Below are positions 46,927 through 54,945 of a stretch of 64,000 nt of DNA, piece after piece. How positions within the stretch are numbered: position 1 is the stretch's first letter; every line of letters begins with the position of its first letter. The position numbers and the translations under genes were made by a program. This stretch comes from Neiella marina (GTDB taxonomy: Bacteria; Pseudomonadota; Gammaproteobacteria; Enterobacterales; Neiellaceae), in the NCBI RefSeq assembly GCF_002165625.1, contig NZ_NGNS01000004.1, positions 124,001 to 188,000 of the forward strand. Reading direction: 5' to 3'. Below the pieces are notes generated by a model. That model had not been told where the DNA came from, made no database searches, and saw only the letters and a program-made list of their open reading frames with translations.

Positions 46927-47961
46927 CTACAGAGCTTGCTTGCCGCCAGCTTTCTTCATTGCTTCTTCGCGTGATACCAAACCACGATTGACCAAATCTT
47001 GTAGTGATTGATCAAGGGTTTGCATTCCCAATGCCATCCCGGTTTGAATCACCGAATACATCTGGGCAATTTTGTCTTCGCGAATCAAGTTACGAATTGC
47101 AGGGGTCGCCACCATGATTTCGTGGGCAGCGACTCGCCCGCCGCCATTTCGTTTCAGCAAGGTTTGCGAGATCACCGCCTGCAGAGATTCGGATAACATC
47201 GAGCGCACCATGGATTTTTCTTCAGCTGGAAACACATCGATGATCCGATCGATAGTTTTCGGTGCCGAGGTGGTATGCAAGGTACCGAATACTAAGTGAC
47301 CTGTTTCTGCTGCGGTCATCGCCAACCGAATCGTTTCCAAGTCACGCATCTCACCAACTAAAATAACATCTGGATCTTCACGGAGCGCCGAGCGCAATGC
47401 GTTATTAAAACTATGGGTGTCACGGTGAACTTCACGCTGGTTGATCAAAGATTTTTTGTTTTCGTGAACAAACTCAATGGGGTCTTCAATGGTTAGAATG
47501 TGATCAAAACGATTGGAGTTAATGTAATCAATCATCGCCGCTAGGGTAGTTGATTTACCTGAACCGGTTGGTCCGGTAACCAGCACCAGACCGCGAGGCT
47601 TTTCACTCACCTGGCGAAAAATATCAGGCGCAGCCAATTCCTCCAACGTCAGTACTTTTGAGGGAATAGTACGGAACACTGCGGCAGCACCACGGTTCTG
47701 GACAAAGGCATTGACACGGAAACGGGCAAGCCCGGGGACCTCAAAGGAAAAGTCACTTTCCAATTGTTCTTCATAATCTCGGCGCTGCTTGTCATTCATG
47801 ATGTCATAAATCAGCGCATGCACCTGCTTGTGCTCAAGGGGATCGACATTGAGCTTGCGAACTTCGCCATCCACCCGGATAAGTGGCGGCATATCAGCAC
47901 TTAAATGTAAATCTGAGGCTTTATGTTTAACACTGAATTCCAAAAGTTCGGTAATATCCAT
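46927..47961 (-). CDS. pilT: Type IV pilus retraction ATPase PilT
   Basis: 344 residues from ATG 47961; ten extra residues from 47991 are unlikely. Opening DITELLEFSVKHKASDLHLS, Walker A GPTGSGKST, Asp box HILTIEDPIEFVHENK, Walker B VILVGEMRDLETIR, His box ETGHLVFGTLHT, and the AIRNLIREDKIAQMYS segment of the PilT C-terminal domain. It retracts type IV pili for twitching, adhesion and DNA uptake. Divergent from yggS; the gap between starts is 34 bases, so the two promoters must overlap or lie inside the opposite genes. Confidence 0.97.
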   Translation of the reverse strand: MDITELLEFSVKHKASDLHLSADMPPLIRVDGEVRKLNVDPLEHKQVHALIYDIMNDKQRRDYEEQLESDFSFEVPGLARFRVNAFVQNRGAAAVFRTIPSKVLTLEELAAPDIFRQVSEKPRGLVLVTGPTGSGKSTTLAAMIDYINSNRFDHILTIEDPIEFVHENKKSLINQREVHRDTHSFNNALRSALREDPDVILVGEMRDLETIRLAMTAAETGHLVFGTLHTTSAPKTIDRIIDVFPAEEKSMVRSMLSESLQAVISQTLLKRNGGGRVAAHEIMVATPAIRNLIREDKIAQMYSVIQTGMALGMQTLDQSLQDLVNRGLVSREEAMKKAGGKQAL

Positions 47962-47995
47962 GGCCTGAAACTCCAGATTGAGCCGTGACAAAATT

Positions 47996-48700
47996 ATGCC
48001 AACCCTAGCAGAGCGTTACGCCGCTGCCTACGACCAAGTTCAAGTTGCCACGCAAAAAGCCAAGCGGCCTGCAGGCAGCGTCAAATTGCTGGCAGTGTCA
48101 AAAACAAAACCCATAGCTGATGTCGAAGCTGTTGCCGCTTTAGGACAAGTCGATTTTGGAGAAAACTACGCCCAAGAAGCAGTTGAAAAGGCGCAAAAAT
48201 TAGCCCACTTGGGGTTGCAATGGCACTTCATTGGCCCCATTCAATCGAATAAGACGCGGCCTCTGGCCGAGCACATGAGTTGGATTCATACCATTGAGCG
48301 GGACAAGATTGCTCGCCGGTTGAGTGATCAGCGACCTCAGGGTATCGAACCGTTAAATGTCTGTATTCAGGTCAACGCAAGCTCCGAATCGCAAAAAGCA
48401 GGCGTTAGCATTGCGCAAATCAGTGAATTGGCCGCGCTCATCGATGAACTGCCGAATCTAAAGCTAAGGGGCCTGATGGCCATCGTAGAAAACACCACAG
48501 ACCAAGCCAAATTAGGGCAACAATTTGACTTAATGGCGCAACAATATGAATGGCTTAAATCGCACTATCTCAGTGTTGATACGCTATCGATGGGAATGAC
48601 TCAGGACTTAGCGCAAGCGATTCAACATGGCAGCACCATGGTCAGAGTCGGTACTGCCATATTCGGCGCACGGCAACCAAAAACGTCGTCAGAACAATAA
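47996..48700 (+). CDS. yggS: Pyridoxal phosphate homeostasis protein (YggS/PLPBP)
   Basis: 234 residues from ATG 47996; a TTG 18 bases earlier is a poorer start. Marks: VKLLAVSKTKP with the PLP lysine, DFGENYAQEAVEK, WHFIGPIQSNKTRPL and LSMGMTQDLAQAIQHGSTMVRVGTAIFG (split around the phosphate site). It binds PLP without known catalysis and keeps vitamin B6 balanced. First of yggS-proC-yggT...hemW, the usual order. Confidence 0.96.
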   Translation: MPTLAERYAAAYDQVQVATQKAKRPAGSVKLLAVSKTKPIADVEAVAALGQVDFGENYAQEAVEKAQKLAHLGLQWHFIGPIQSNKTRPLAEHMSWIHTIERDKIARRLSDQRPQGIEPLNVCIQVNASSESQKAGVSIAQISELAALIDELPNLKLRGLMAIVENTTDQAKLGQQFDLMAQQYEWLKSHYLSVDTLSMGMTQDLAQAIQHGSTMVRVGTAIFGARQPKTSSEQ

Positions 48701-48717
48701 CGAACACAGGAATAAGC

Positions 48718-49542
48718 ATGTCTCAACAGATTGCATTTATTGGCGCTGGCAACATGGCCAGCGCGATTCTCAAGGGATTGATCAAGCAAGGTAAGCCTGC
48801 TGCGCAAGTGCATGTCAGCGATCCCGATAGTGATAAGCTAGCGGCGTTAAGCGCTGAGTTTCCGGGTCTTAACACCTACACCGACAACGCTACATGCGTT
48901 GCAACCGCTGATGCCGTGGTACTCGCTGTTAAGCCCCAGCTAATGGCTACCGTGTGTGAGCCTTTACTCACAGCTCAGCCGAGTTTGGCTGACAAGCTCA
49001 TCGTGTCAGTGGCCGCTGGCATCAAGGTCGTTCGATTAAGAGAACTACTGGGCAATGCCGGCCGCGTTGTGCGAACAATGCCAAACACGCCATGTTTAAT
49101 TGGCCAAGGTATGACGGGTCTGTATGCCGACGACTTGGTCAGTGACATCGACAGAGACACGGCTTCTGAACTGATGCAAGCGGTCGGAAAAACGGCTTGG
49201 GTCGATAGCGAAGCGGGCTTGAATCTGGTGATTGCCGCGAGCGGCAGCGCCCCTGCCTATTTCTTTATGTTTATGGAAGCGATGCAAAAAAGCGTTGAAG
49301 CCATGGGACTTGATGCCGATACTGCCCGCCAATTTGTTCAGCAAGCGGCAATCGGTTCTAGCCATTTGGCGGCATCCGAAATGTCAAAGTCATTCACTGA
49401 GCTGACAGCCCAAGTAACGTCAAAAGGTGGCACCACAGCCGAAGCCGTGGCAACCTTTAAAGAACAAGACTTGGCCGGCTTAGTTGATCAGGCTATGCGC
49501 GCTTGCGTCGCTCGCGCAGAAGAAATGGAACAACTTTTTTAA
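48718..49542 (+). CDS. proC: Pyrroline-5-carboxylate reductase
   Basis: 274 residues, usual length. Last enzyme of proline synthesis. IAFIGAGNMASAIL is the NADPH loop at residues 4-17; MPNTPCLIGQGMTGLY and AASGSAPAYFFMFMEAM are the catalytic-domain marks, with TSKGGTTAEAVATF near the end. It follows yggS by 17 bases. Confidence 0.98.
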   Translation: MSQQIAFIGAGNMASAILKGLIKQGKPAAQVHVSDPDSDKLAALSAEFPGLNTYTDNATCVATADAVVLAVKPQLMATVCEPLLTAQPSLADKLIVSVAAGIKVVRLRELLGNAGRVVRTMPNTPCLIGQGMTGLYADDLVSDIDRDTASELMQAVGKTAWVDSEAGLNLVIAASGSAPAYFFMFMEAMQKSVEAMGLDADTARQFVQQAAIGSSHLAASEMSKSFTELTAQVTSKGGTTAEAVATFKEQDLAGLVDQAMRACVARAEEMEQLF

Positions 49543-49566
49543 CTGTTTCTGGAGAAGGACCAGATT

Positions 49567-50109
49567 ATGGCAACCCAATCCGCATTTGGATTTTTGATTG
49601 AGACCATTTTTAACCTGTATCTGATGGTGATTTTATTGCGCATCTGGATGCAATTGGTCAAAGCAGACTTTTACAACCCGCTGAGTCAGTTTGTGGTGAA
49701 AGCTACTCATCCGGTAATCGGGCCATTGCGCCGAGTGATTCCATCACTGGGTAGCTTGGATACCGCATCGGTGCTATTTGCCTTTGCTGTTGCATGCCTG
49801 AAGATCACGGTTCTGCTGTTGATGGCCGGCAGCCAATTGTCACCGCAAGCCATCATCATTATTGGTGGCCTCACGGTGATCAAAGAAGCCTTCAATATCG
49901 TTTTTTGGGTGTTGGTGATACGAGCTATCTTGAGTTGGGTGAGTCAAGGCTATAACCCTATTGAAGCAGCATTGCATCAGCTTACCGAGCCGATGCTGGC
50001 ACCGATTCGTCGAGTCATCCCATCCCTTGGCGGCTTAGATTTGTCGGTGTTGGTGCTACTGATTGCTTTGCAATTTTTCCAAGTACTGTTGTTTCAACAG
50101 ATCCTCTGA
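49567..50109 (+). CDS. yggT: YggT-family membrane protein
   Basis: 180 residues made of two YggT repeats, each with NP-type segments and R-x-I-P: FYNPLSQFVVKATHPVIGPLRRVIPSLG (split by the turn) and YNPIEAALHQLTEPMLAPIRRVIPSLGG. Four to five membrane helices. The family is linked with osmotic or pH stress and with cell-division loci; no biochemical role is firm. Follows proC by 24 bases. YggU (DUF167), often next in this order, is missing here. Confidence 0.93.
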   Translation: MATQSAFGFLIETIFNLYLMVILLRIWMQLVKADFYNPLSQFVVKATHPVIGPLRRVIPSLGSLDTASVLFAFAVACLKITVLLLMAGSQLSPQAIIIIGGLTVIKEAFNIVFWVLVIRAILSWVSQGYNPIEAALHQLTEPMLAPIRRVIPSLGGLDLSVLVLLIALQFFQVLLFQQIL

Positions 50110-50193
50110 TCATCTTCATGATTTGGCGTAGTGAAAGCTTTCGCTGCGCCAACCTTTCCTATAATAAGAAAACCTCAATTGCAGGAGTGCGGT

Positions 50194-50625
50194 ATGAAAC
50201 ACTTCAATTTCGCTTTGATCTTGTTAATCAGTTGCCTCAGCTGGTTCCCAGCCGCCCAAGCCGAAGTTCATAATGCGAGCCCATATCAGATTCACTTTTC
50301 AGCCTTTCAAAGTACCTTCTTAACAGCCGATGTGGCCAAGGCATATCGTCTCGAGCGCAGCAAATACATGGGGGTGGTCAATGTGTCGGTACTCGATACC
50401 CGTACTGGCAACTTACCAACCGCTGTGACTATTACTGGCGAAGCTAAGAACTTACTAGGCCACAATGTGCCACTCGAATTTACTGAAGTGAAAGAAGGTA
50501 AAGCGGTTTATTACCTTGATCAGATTAAATACAGCAATGAAGAGACCTTTAGGTTCCAGCTGCAAATCACTACTCCGGAAGGGACCTATCCGGTCGAATT
50601 CATGAAGAAATTCTACGTCAACTAG
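50194..50625 (+). CDS. DUF4426 periplasmic protein
   Basis: 143 residues from ATG 50194 with GGAG upstream and a signal peptide ending at about residue 23 (AQA). An earlier frame from 50131 has neither. The mature protein is about 120 residues of beta structure (HFSAFQSTFLTADVAKAY, YMGVVNVSVLDTRTGNLP, YPVEFMKKFYVN end). It lies where Vibrio and Shewanella carry DUF4426, between yggT and rdgB. Function unknown. Confidence 0.85.
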   Translation: MKHFNFALILLISCLSWFPAAQAEVHNASPYQIHFSAFQSTFLTADVAKAYRLERSKYMGVVNVSVLDTRTGNLPTAVTITGEAKNLLGHNVPLEFTEVKEGKAVYYLDQIKYSNEETFRFQLQITTPEGTYPVEFMKKFYVN

Positions 50626-50689
50626 TGCCCGCGCTAACCAAAGCATCTGATATGATTCGCGACCATAAAAACGTCATTGAGGAATTCGA

Positions 50690-51292
50690 ATGAAGTGGGT
50701 TTTAGCGACAGGTAATCCGGGCAAGGTGGTAGAGCTGGCAGCCATGTTGGAGCCACTATCAGTGGAATTAGTTGCGCAGAGTGAATTTCAAGTATCGGAA
50801 GTAGCCGAAACCGGTACTACTTTTGTTGAAAATGCCATCATCAAAGCGCGCCATGCTGCAGCTTTGACCGGCTTACCTGCAATTGCCGATGACTCAGGTT
50901 TAGAAGTCGATGCTCTTAATGGCGCTCCGGGCGTTTTTTCTGCCCGCTTCGCCGGTGAACAAGCGAATGACCAGGACAATGTAGTGAAGTTGCTTGCCGA
51001 ACTTGATGGCATCGAGATGGCCAAGCGCAGCGCAAGGTTTCGTTGTGTTTTGGTATTTATGCGCCATGCCGACGACCCTACGCCGTTGATATGTCAAGGC
51101 ACTTGGCAAGGCAGGATTGCTACACAAGCAGATGGCGATGGTGGTTTTGGCTATGACCCGGTGTTCGTCGCCGAAGGTTTGAACGAAAGCGCGGCACAAC
51201 TCAGTAAGGCTGACAAAAATGCCATTAGCCATCGTGGTCAAGCGCTCAAACAATTAATCCAGCAACTCCCTGACTTTCTCAACCATGGCTGA
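50690..51292 (+). CDS. rdgB: dITP/XTP pyrophosphatase
   Basis: 200 residues, usual length. It hydrolyses dITP and XTP and keeps them out of DNA. Marks: WVLATGNPGKVVELAAML, TFVENAIIKARHAA, AIADDSGLEVDALNGAPGVFSARFAG (split by the loop) and GFGYDPVFV with the late SHRGQAL. Overlaps hemW by eight bases. Confidence 0.97.
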   Translation: MKWVLATGNPGKVVELAAMLEPLSVELVAQSEFQVSEVAETGTTFVENAIIKARHAAALTGLPAIADDSGLEVDALNGAPGVFSARFAGEQANDQDNVVKLLAELDGIEMAKRSARFRCVLVFMRHADDPTPLICQGTWQGRIATQADGDGGFGYDPVFVAEGLNESAAQLSKADKNAISHRGQALKQLIQQLPDFLNHG

Positions 51293-52448
51293 TATGCAGC
51301 TGACTCGCTTAGCGCTGCCGCCGCTATCGCTTTATGTTCATGTTCCTTGGTGTGTGGAGAAATGCCCCTATTGTGATTTCAATAGCCATGCTATGCGAGG
51401 CGACATTCCAGAGCAGCAGTATGTTCAGGCCCTCATCAATGACTTGAGAGCAGACTTGGCTTGGGTCCAGGGACGCGAGATCCGCTCAATATTTATTGGT
51501 GGCGGTACGCCTAGCTTATTGTCGGTGGCTGCGGTCGAGTCGCTGATGCGAGGCATCAAGGACACTGTCGCATTGAGTCATGATTGCGAAGTGACCATGG
51601 AAGCCAACCCTGGCACAGTGGAAGCCGACAAGTTCGCTGGCTTTGTCGCCGCCGGCATCAATCGGCTGTCGATTGGTGTGCAAAGCTTACAGAGTGAACA
51701 ATTAAACCTGTTGGGTCGTATCCATGATCCGCTGCAAGCCATACGTGCAGCGCAATTTGCGCAACAATTACCGCTGAAAAGCTTTAATCTCGATTTCATG
51801 CATGGCCTTCCGCAGCAGCAACTGACAACGGGGCTGGATGACTTACAACAAGCCATCGCGTTGGCGCCACCACACCTTAGCTGGTACCAACTTACCCTTG
51901 AGCCGAACACTCCGTTTTATCGTCAACCGCCGCAACTGCCCAGCGAAGAGGTCCTTGAAGAAATCAATACCCAAGGTCATCAATTGCTTTGTGACGCAGG
52001 CTATCAGCGCTACGAAATATCGGCATATGCCAAACCAGGGTTTGAATGTCAGCACAATCTTAACTATTGGACTTTTGGCGACTACATCGGTATTGGTTGC
52101 GGTGCTCACGGAAAAATCACTCAACCTGAGCAACAGCGTATCATTCGCTCGGTAAAAGTGACTGCACCAACGCCCTACCTAGCAGCGAGAAACAATTATC
52201 GCCTGCGCGTGGAACAAGTAGCCACCGATGAGCTGCCGTTCGAGTATTTCATGAATCGTGCTCGCCTTTGCCAGCCTGCGCCACTGAAGGAATTCGAATA
52301 TCGCACAGGGTTGTCCATCGACGTTATCGAGCCGTTCCTGCAACAACAGGCAAAACAGGGAACAATGAATTTGGATCAGACCAATTGGCAGATGACCGAG
52401 CTAGGGCTCAATTTTTTCAATCAAGTCATCGCCCCATTGAGTGATTAA
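51285..52448 (+). CDS. hemW: HemW, radical-SAM heme chaperone
   Basis: 387 residues. LSLYVHVPWCVEKCPYCDFN carries the CX3CX2C cluster motif, and the GGGTPSLL, GVQSL and DFMHGLPQQ segments are those of HemW rather than HemN (the extra HemN N-terminal residues are absent). In some species HemW inserts heme into respiratory enzymes; it does not act as coproporphyrinogen oxidase. Start overlaps rdgB by eight bases. Confidence 0.96.
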   Translation: MADMQLTRLALPPLSLYVHVPWCVEKCPYCDFNSHAMRGDIPEQQYVQALINDLRADLAWVQGREIRSIFIGGGTPSLLSVAAVESLMRGIKDTVALSHDCEVTMEANPGTVEADKFAGFVAAGINRLSIGVQSLQSEQLNLLGRIHDPLQAIRAAQFAQQLPLKSFNLDFMHGLPQQQLTTGLDDLQQAIALAPPHLSWYQLTLEPNTPFYRQPPQLPSEEVLEEINTQGHQLLCDAGYQRYEISAYAKPGFECQHNLNYWTFGDYIGIGCGAHGKITQPEQQRIIRSVKVTAPTPYLAARNNYRLRVEQVATDELPFEYFMNRARLCQPAPLKEFEYRTGLSIDVIEPFLQQQAKQGTMNLDQTNWQMTELGLNFFNQVIAPLSD

Positions 52449-52607
52449 TCCTACTCATTCACAGCAAATCGAAAAATCTGTTCCATACTTGCAGTGCCAA
52501 TCGAGGCAATAGAACTGCCTGAAATTCAACAGATAACCGGCTCAATCGCGAACTTAGTGGCGGCGATGCTGTCCGAGCCCTTAACGACTCTCGACATTGA
52601 GGTAAAA

Positions 52608-53192
52608 ATGAAAAAGATTGTCCTGCCAGCGTTAGCTTGCTGCGGCGCATTGCTAATATCGGCTTGCTCGACGACTCCCGAGCCTGGCGATAAGGTGATT
52701 GCCCCAGACGTATTGCAATCGGCCGTTACCACCAGCACATCTAAAATCATCGGTATTGATTACCCTTCTCGCACGGTCACGGTTGAACAAGCTGGGCGCC
52801 AGGTGACACTGATTGCCTCGGATGCGGTTACCAACTTTGAACAGTTGGCAGTTGGTGATCTGGTCGATACTGAATACACCGAATCAGTCGCAGTTCATGT
52901 TCAAATCAATGACGGCTCACCTCGTATTAACCGGGTTGAACAGCTCGATCAAGCCGAACAAGGTGCTGAACCAAACATTCAAGCCGTCGACACGACGGAA
53001 ATCATCGCCGATATCGTAGCCATTGACAGAGTCAACAAAACCGTTACCCTGCGCGGCCCAAATCAAGCCGTATCAACTTTACCGGTTCGGCGCCACCCAG
53101 AACACTTGGACAAGGTAAAAGTCGGAGACCAGGTTGTTGTTGTTCACACCAAGGCTCTGGCGTTATCGATCCGCAAATCAGCAACTGATTAG
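52608..53192 (+). CDS. Lipoprotein of unknown function
   Basis: 194 residues from ATG 52608 with GAGG upstream; a longer frame from 52494 has neither signal nor ribosome site. Signal peptide with lipobox ISAC at about residue 20 and an Asp-free +2 position (Ser), so it probably goes to the outer membrane. Two similar beta-rich halves are visible: KIIGIDYPSRTVTVEQAG ... VGDLVDTEYTESVAV, and DIVAIDRVNKTVTLRGPN ... VGDQVVVVHTKALAL. This internal repeat suggests a duplicated small domain. Function unknown. A hairpin overlaps its stop codon. Confidence 0.8.
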   Translation: MKKIVLPALACCGALLISACSTTPEPGDKVIAPDVLQSAVTTSTSKIIGIDYPSRTVTVEQAGRQVTLIASDAVTNFEQLAVGDLVDTEYTESVAVHVQINDGSPRINRVEQLDQAEQGAEPNIQAVDTTEIIADIVAIDRVNKTVTLRGPNQAVSTLPVRRHPEHLDKVKVGDQVVVVHTKALALSIRKSATD

Positions 53193-53202
53193 TTGCTGAT
53201 TT
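53175..53202. terminator. Hairpin overlapping the lipoprotein stop, shared by convergent genes
   Basis: AAATCAGCAACT and AGTTGCTGATTT form a perfect 12-bp stem with a four-base loop (GATT), overlapping the stop codon. It separates the lipoprotein from the convergent GGDEF-EAL gene. The T run is short, so its strength is uncertain. Confidence 0.5.
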
Positions 53203-53218
53203 ACATCGAGCAGGCATC

Positions 53219-54775
53219 TCAGCGAGGCGATTTGTTTGCAAAGATTGAGGTGACATTACCACTGTTTGCTCCCGCTAGATTAAGCAACTTCATCAGCGGG
53301 GGCGAATCCAGTAATTCCGATACCGGCGCGGGTCTGGCGTATAAGAAACCTTGATGTACCGAGCATCCATGGTTGGATAAAAACTCTGCCTGGCTATTGG
53401 TCTCAACCCCTTCAGCGACTAGCTCCAACCCCATGGTCTGCACCATGGCAATGATGGTTTTTACGATAACTTCACCTTGTGGATCGCCTGGAATATCTCT
53501 AATAAAGGCCCGATCAATCTTAATTTCATCAATCGGTAACTCTTTTAATCGACCCAACGACGAATGGCCAGTACCAAAATCATCAATCGAAATGGAAGCG
53601 CCCATTCGACACAGTTGATTGAGGATCACCAACGCATCATCGACATTCTCCATCACCGATGTTTCGGTCATTTCAAAGCGAACGTAAGGCAACTCATCTG
53701 CAAAGCGAGTTGCGACTTCCAGCAGCGCATGAGCATCGGATGCGGTTTTAAATTGCATCGGCGAAATATTGATCGCGACTTTAGGGATTGCGGTGCCAAG
53801 CAGCCCGGCATCTTTGAGCTGCAGAATTGCCTTGGTCAAAACAATTTCATTGATTTGATTGATCAGTCCGACTTCTTCAGCCAACGGAATAAACTCCGAT
53901 GGTGGTACCGAAACCTGCATCAACTTCCACCGCAATAACGCTTCAGCACCAAGCACTTTGTTTGTTGTGGTATCGAGTTGTAGTTGGTAGTGAACGTCAA
54001 ATTCGCGATTCTCGACGGCCTCGTACAGCGACTTGATGAGCGTTACCCGGTTTTTCAATCGTTCGTTCATGAACGAGTGATAGTAGCTAATTTGACCATG
54101 GTCCTGCTTCTTGGCATGGTCCATGGTGGCATCTAAATCAGATAACAGCTGTTTGAATGAGCCAGAATCGTCGGGATAACAAACAACGCCTGCCGACGCG
54201 CTAAAAGGCACTGTTTTGCTAATAAAGGTACGCGACTGGCGCAGCTTCACTGACAACATACTCAACGAAGTGCGCAATTCAGAATAATCAGACTGACAAT
54301 CAAAAATAACGAACTCGTCACCACCAATGCGGGCGATTTTATCTGGCTCAGGCGCCCATTCTCGTAACAAATCACTTAAATGACGCAGAATGTCATCGCC
54401 AGTCGCATGCCCCTCCGAATCATTAATCAGTTTAAAGTCATCAATATTGATGGCTACCAAGTAGAAACGATCGCCACTCTCTACCAGAGATTGACCATAC
54501 TCCATCGCCCAGTCGCGATTTTTCAAACCAGTTAAGTTGTCAACGGTACTTAAGAGTTGAATACGATCGAGGGCTTGCTTGGCCCAAAAGAAGAACAACA
54601 GTGCGGTAAGCGAGACATAAAACCAGCCTTTAAAGGTTTGTATTCGCTCGTATAGGGCGTGATTTTTCACTAGCGCATTGAGGATGGCGTCAGAAAATAA
54701 AATCCACAGCAACCCGAAGATTAGGTAGTAAATGCTGATCCGCAGTGCGTAGCTGGTAGCCAGTTTTTTAAACAT
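53219..54775 (-). CDS. Membrane GGDEF-EAL cyclic-di-GMP protein
   Basis: 518 residues. Two membrane helices (about 11-33 and 50-66) with a short loop; then GGDEF (RIGGDEFVIF, residues 151-155) and EAL (GAEALLRWK, residues 278-280; DDFGTGHSSLG and ELVAEGVETNSQAEFL further on). Both catalytic signatures are present, so it may make or break c-di-GMP. The output of the two halves cannot be told. It lacks a large sensor domain; the short loop could be periplasmic. Convergent with the lipoprotein gene; monocistronic. Confidence 0.93.
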   Translation of the reverse strand: MFKKLATSYALRISIYYLIFGLLWILFSDAILNALVKNHALYERIQTFKGWFYVSLTALLFFFWAKQALDRIQLLSTVDNLTGLKNRDWAMEYGQSLVESGDRFYLVAINIDDFKLINDSEGHATGDDILRHLSDLLREWAPEPDKIARIGGDEFVIFDCQSDYSELRTSLSMLSVKLRQSRTFISKTVPFSASAGVVCYPDDSGSFKQLLSDLDATMDHAKKQDHGQISYYHSFMNERLKNRVTLIKSLYEAVENREFDVHYQLQLDTTTNKVLGAEALLRWKLMQVSVPPSEFIPLAEEVGLINQINEIVLTKAILQLKDAGLLGTAIPKVAINISPMQFKTASDAHALLEVATRFADELPYVRFEMTETSVMENVDDALVILNQLCRMGASISIDDFGTGHSSLGRLKELPIDEIKIDRAFIRDIPGDPQGEVIVKTIIAMVQTMGLELVAEGVETNSQAEFLSNHGCSVHQGFLYARPAPVSELLDSPPLMKLLNLAGANSGNVTSIFANKSPR

Positions 54776-54895
54776 TATTCCTCGGCAAATCCCAATGCCT
54801 TAGCTTTAACTTCAACAGAAGCTTAACCCGATGCTGAACTAAAGGCGAATAAGATAATTGTAACCTCGGAATAAAAGTTGAAGTGGCGTGTAAAC

Positions 54896-54920
54896 TTCCT
54901 GCCAGATCAACTGGCAGGAA
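54896..54920 (-). terminator. Hairpin after the GH9 gene
   Basis: TTCCTGCCAG and CTGGCAGGAA pair (10 bp, five-base loop) about 25 bases after the GH9 stop on the minus strand. The trailing T run is weak (AAGTTTAC), so termination may be partial. Confidence 0.55.
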
Positions 54921-54945
54921 AATATAGGTATTTGCAGTCAGCTTG

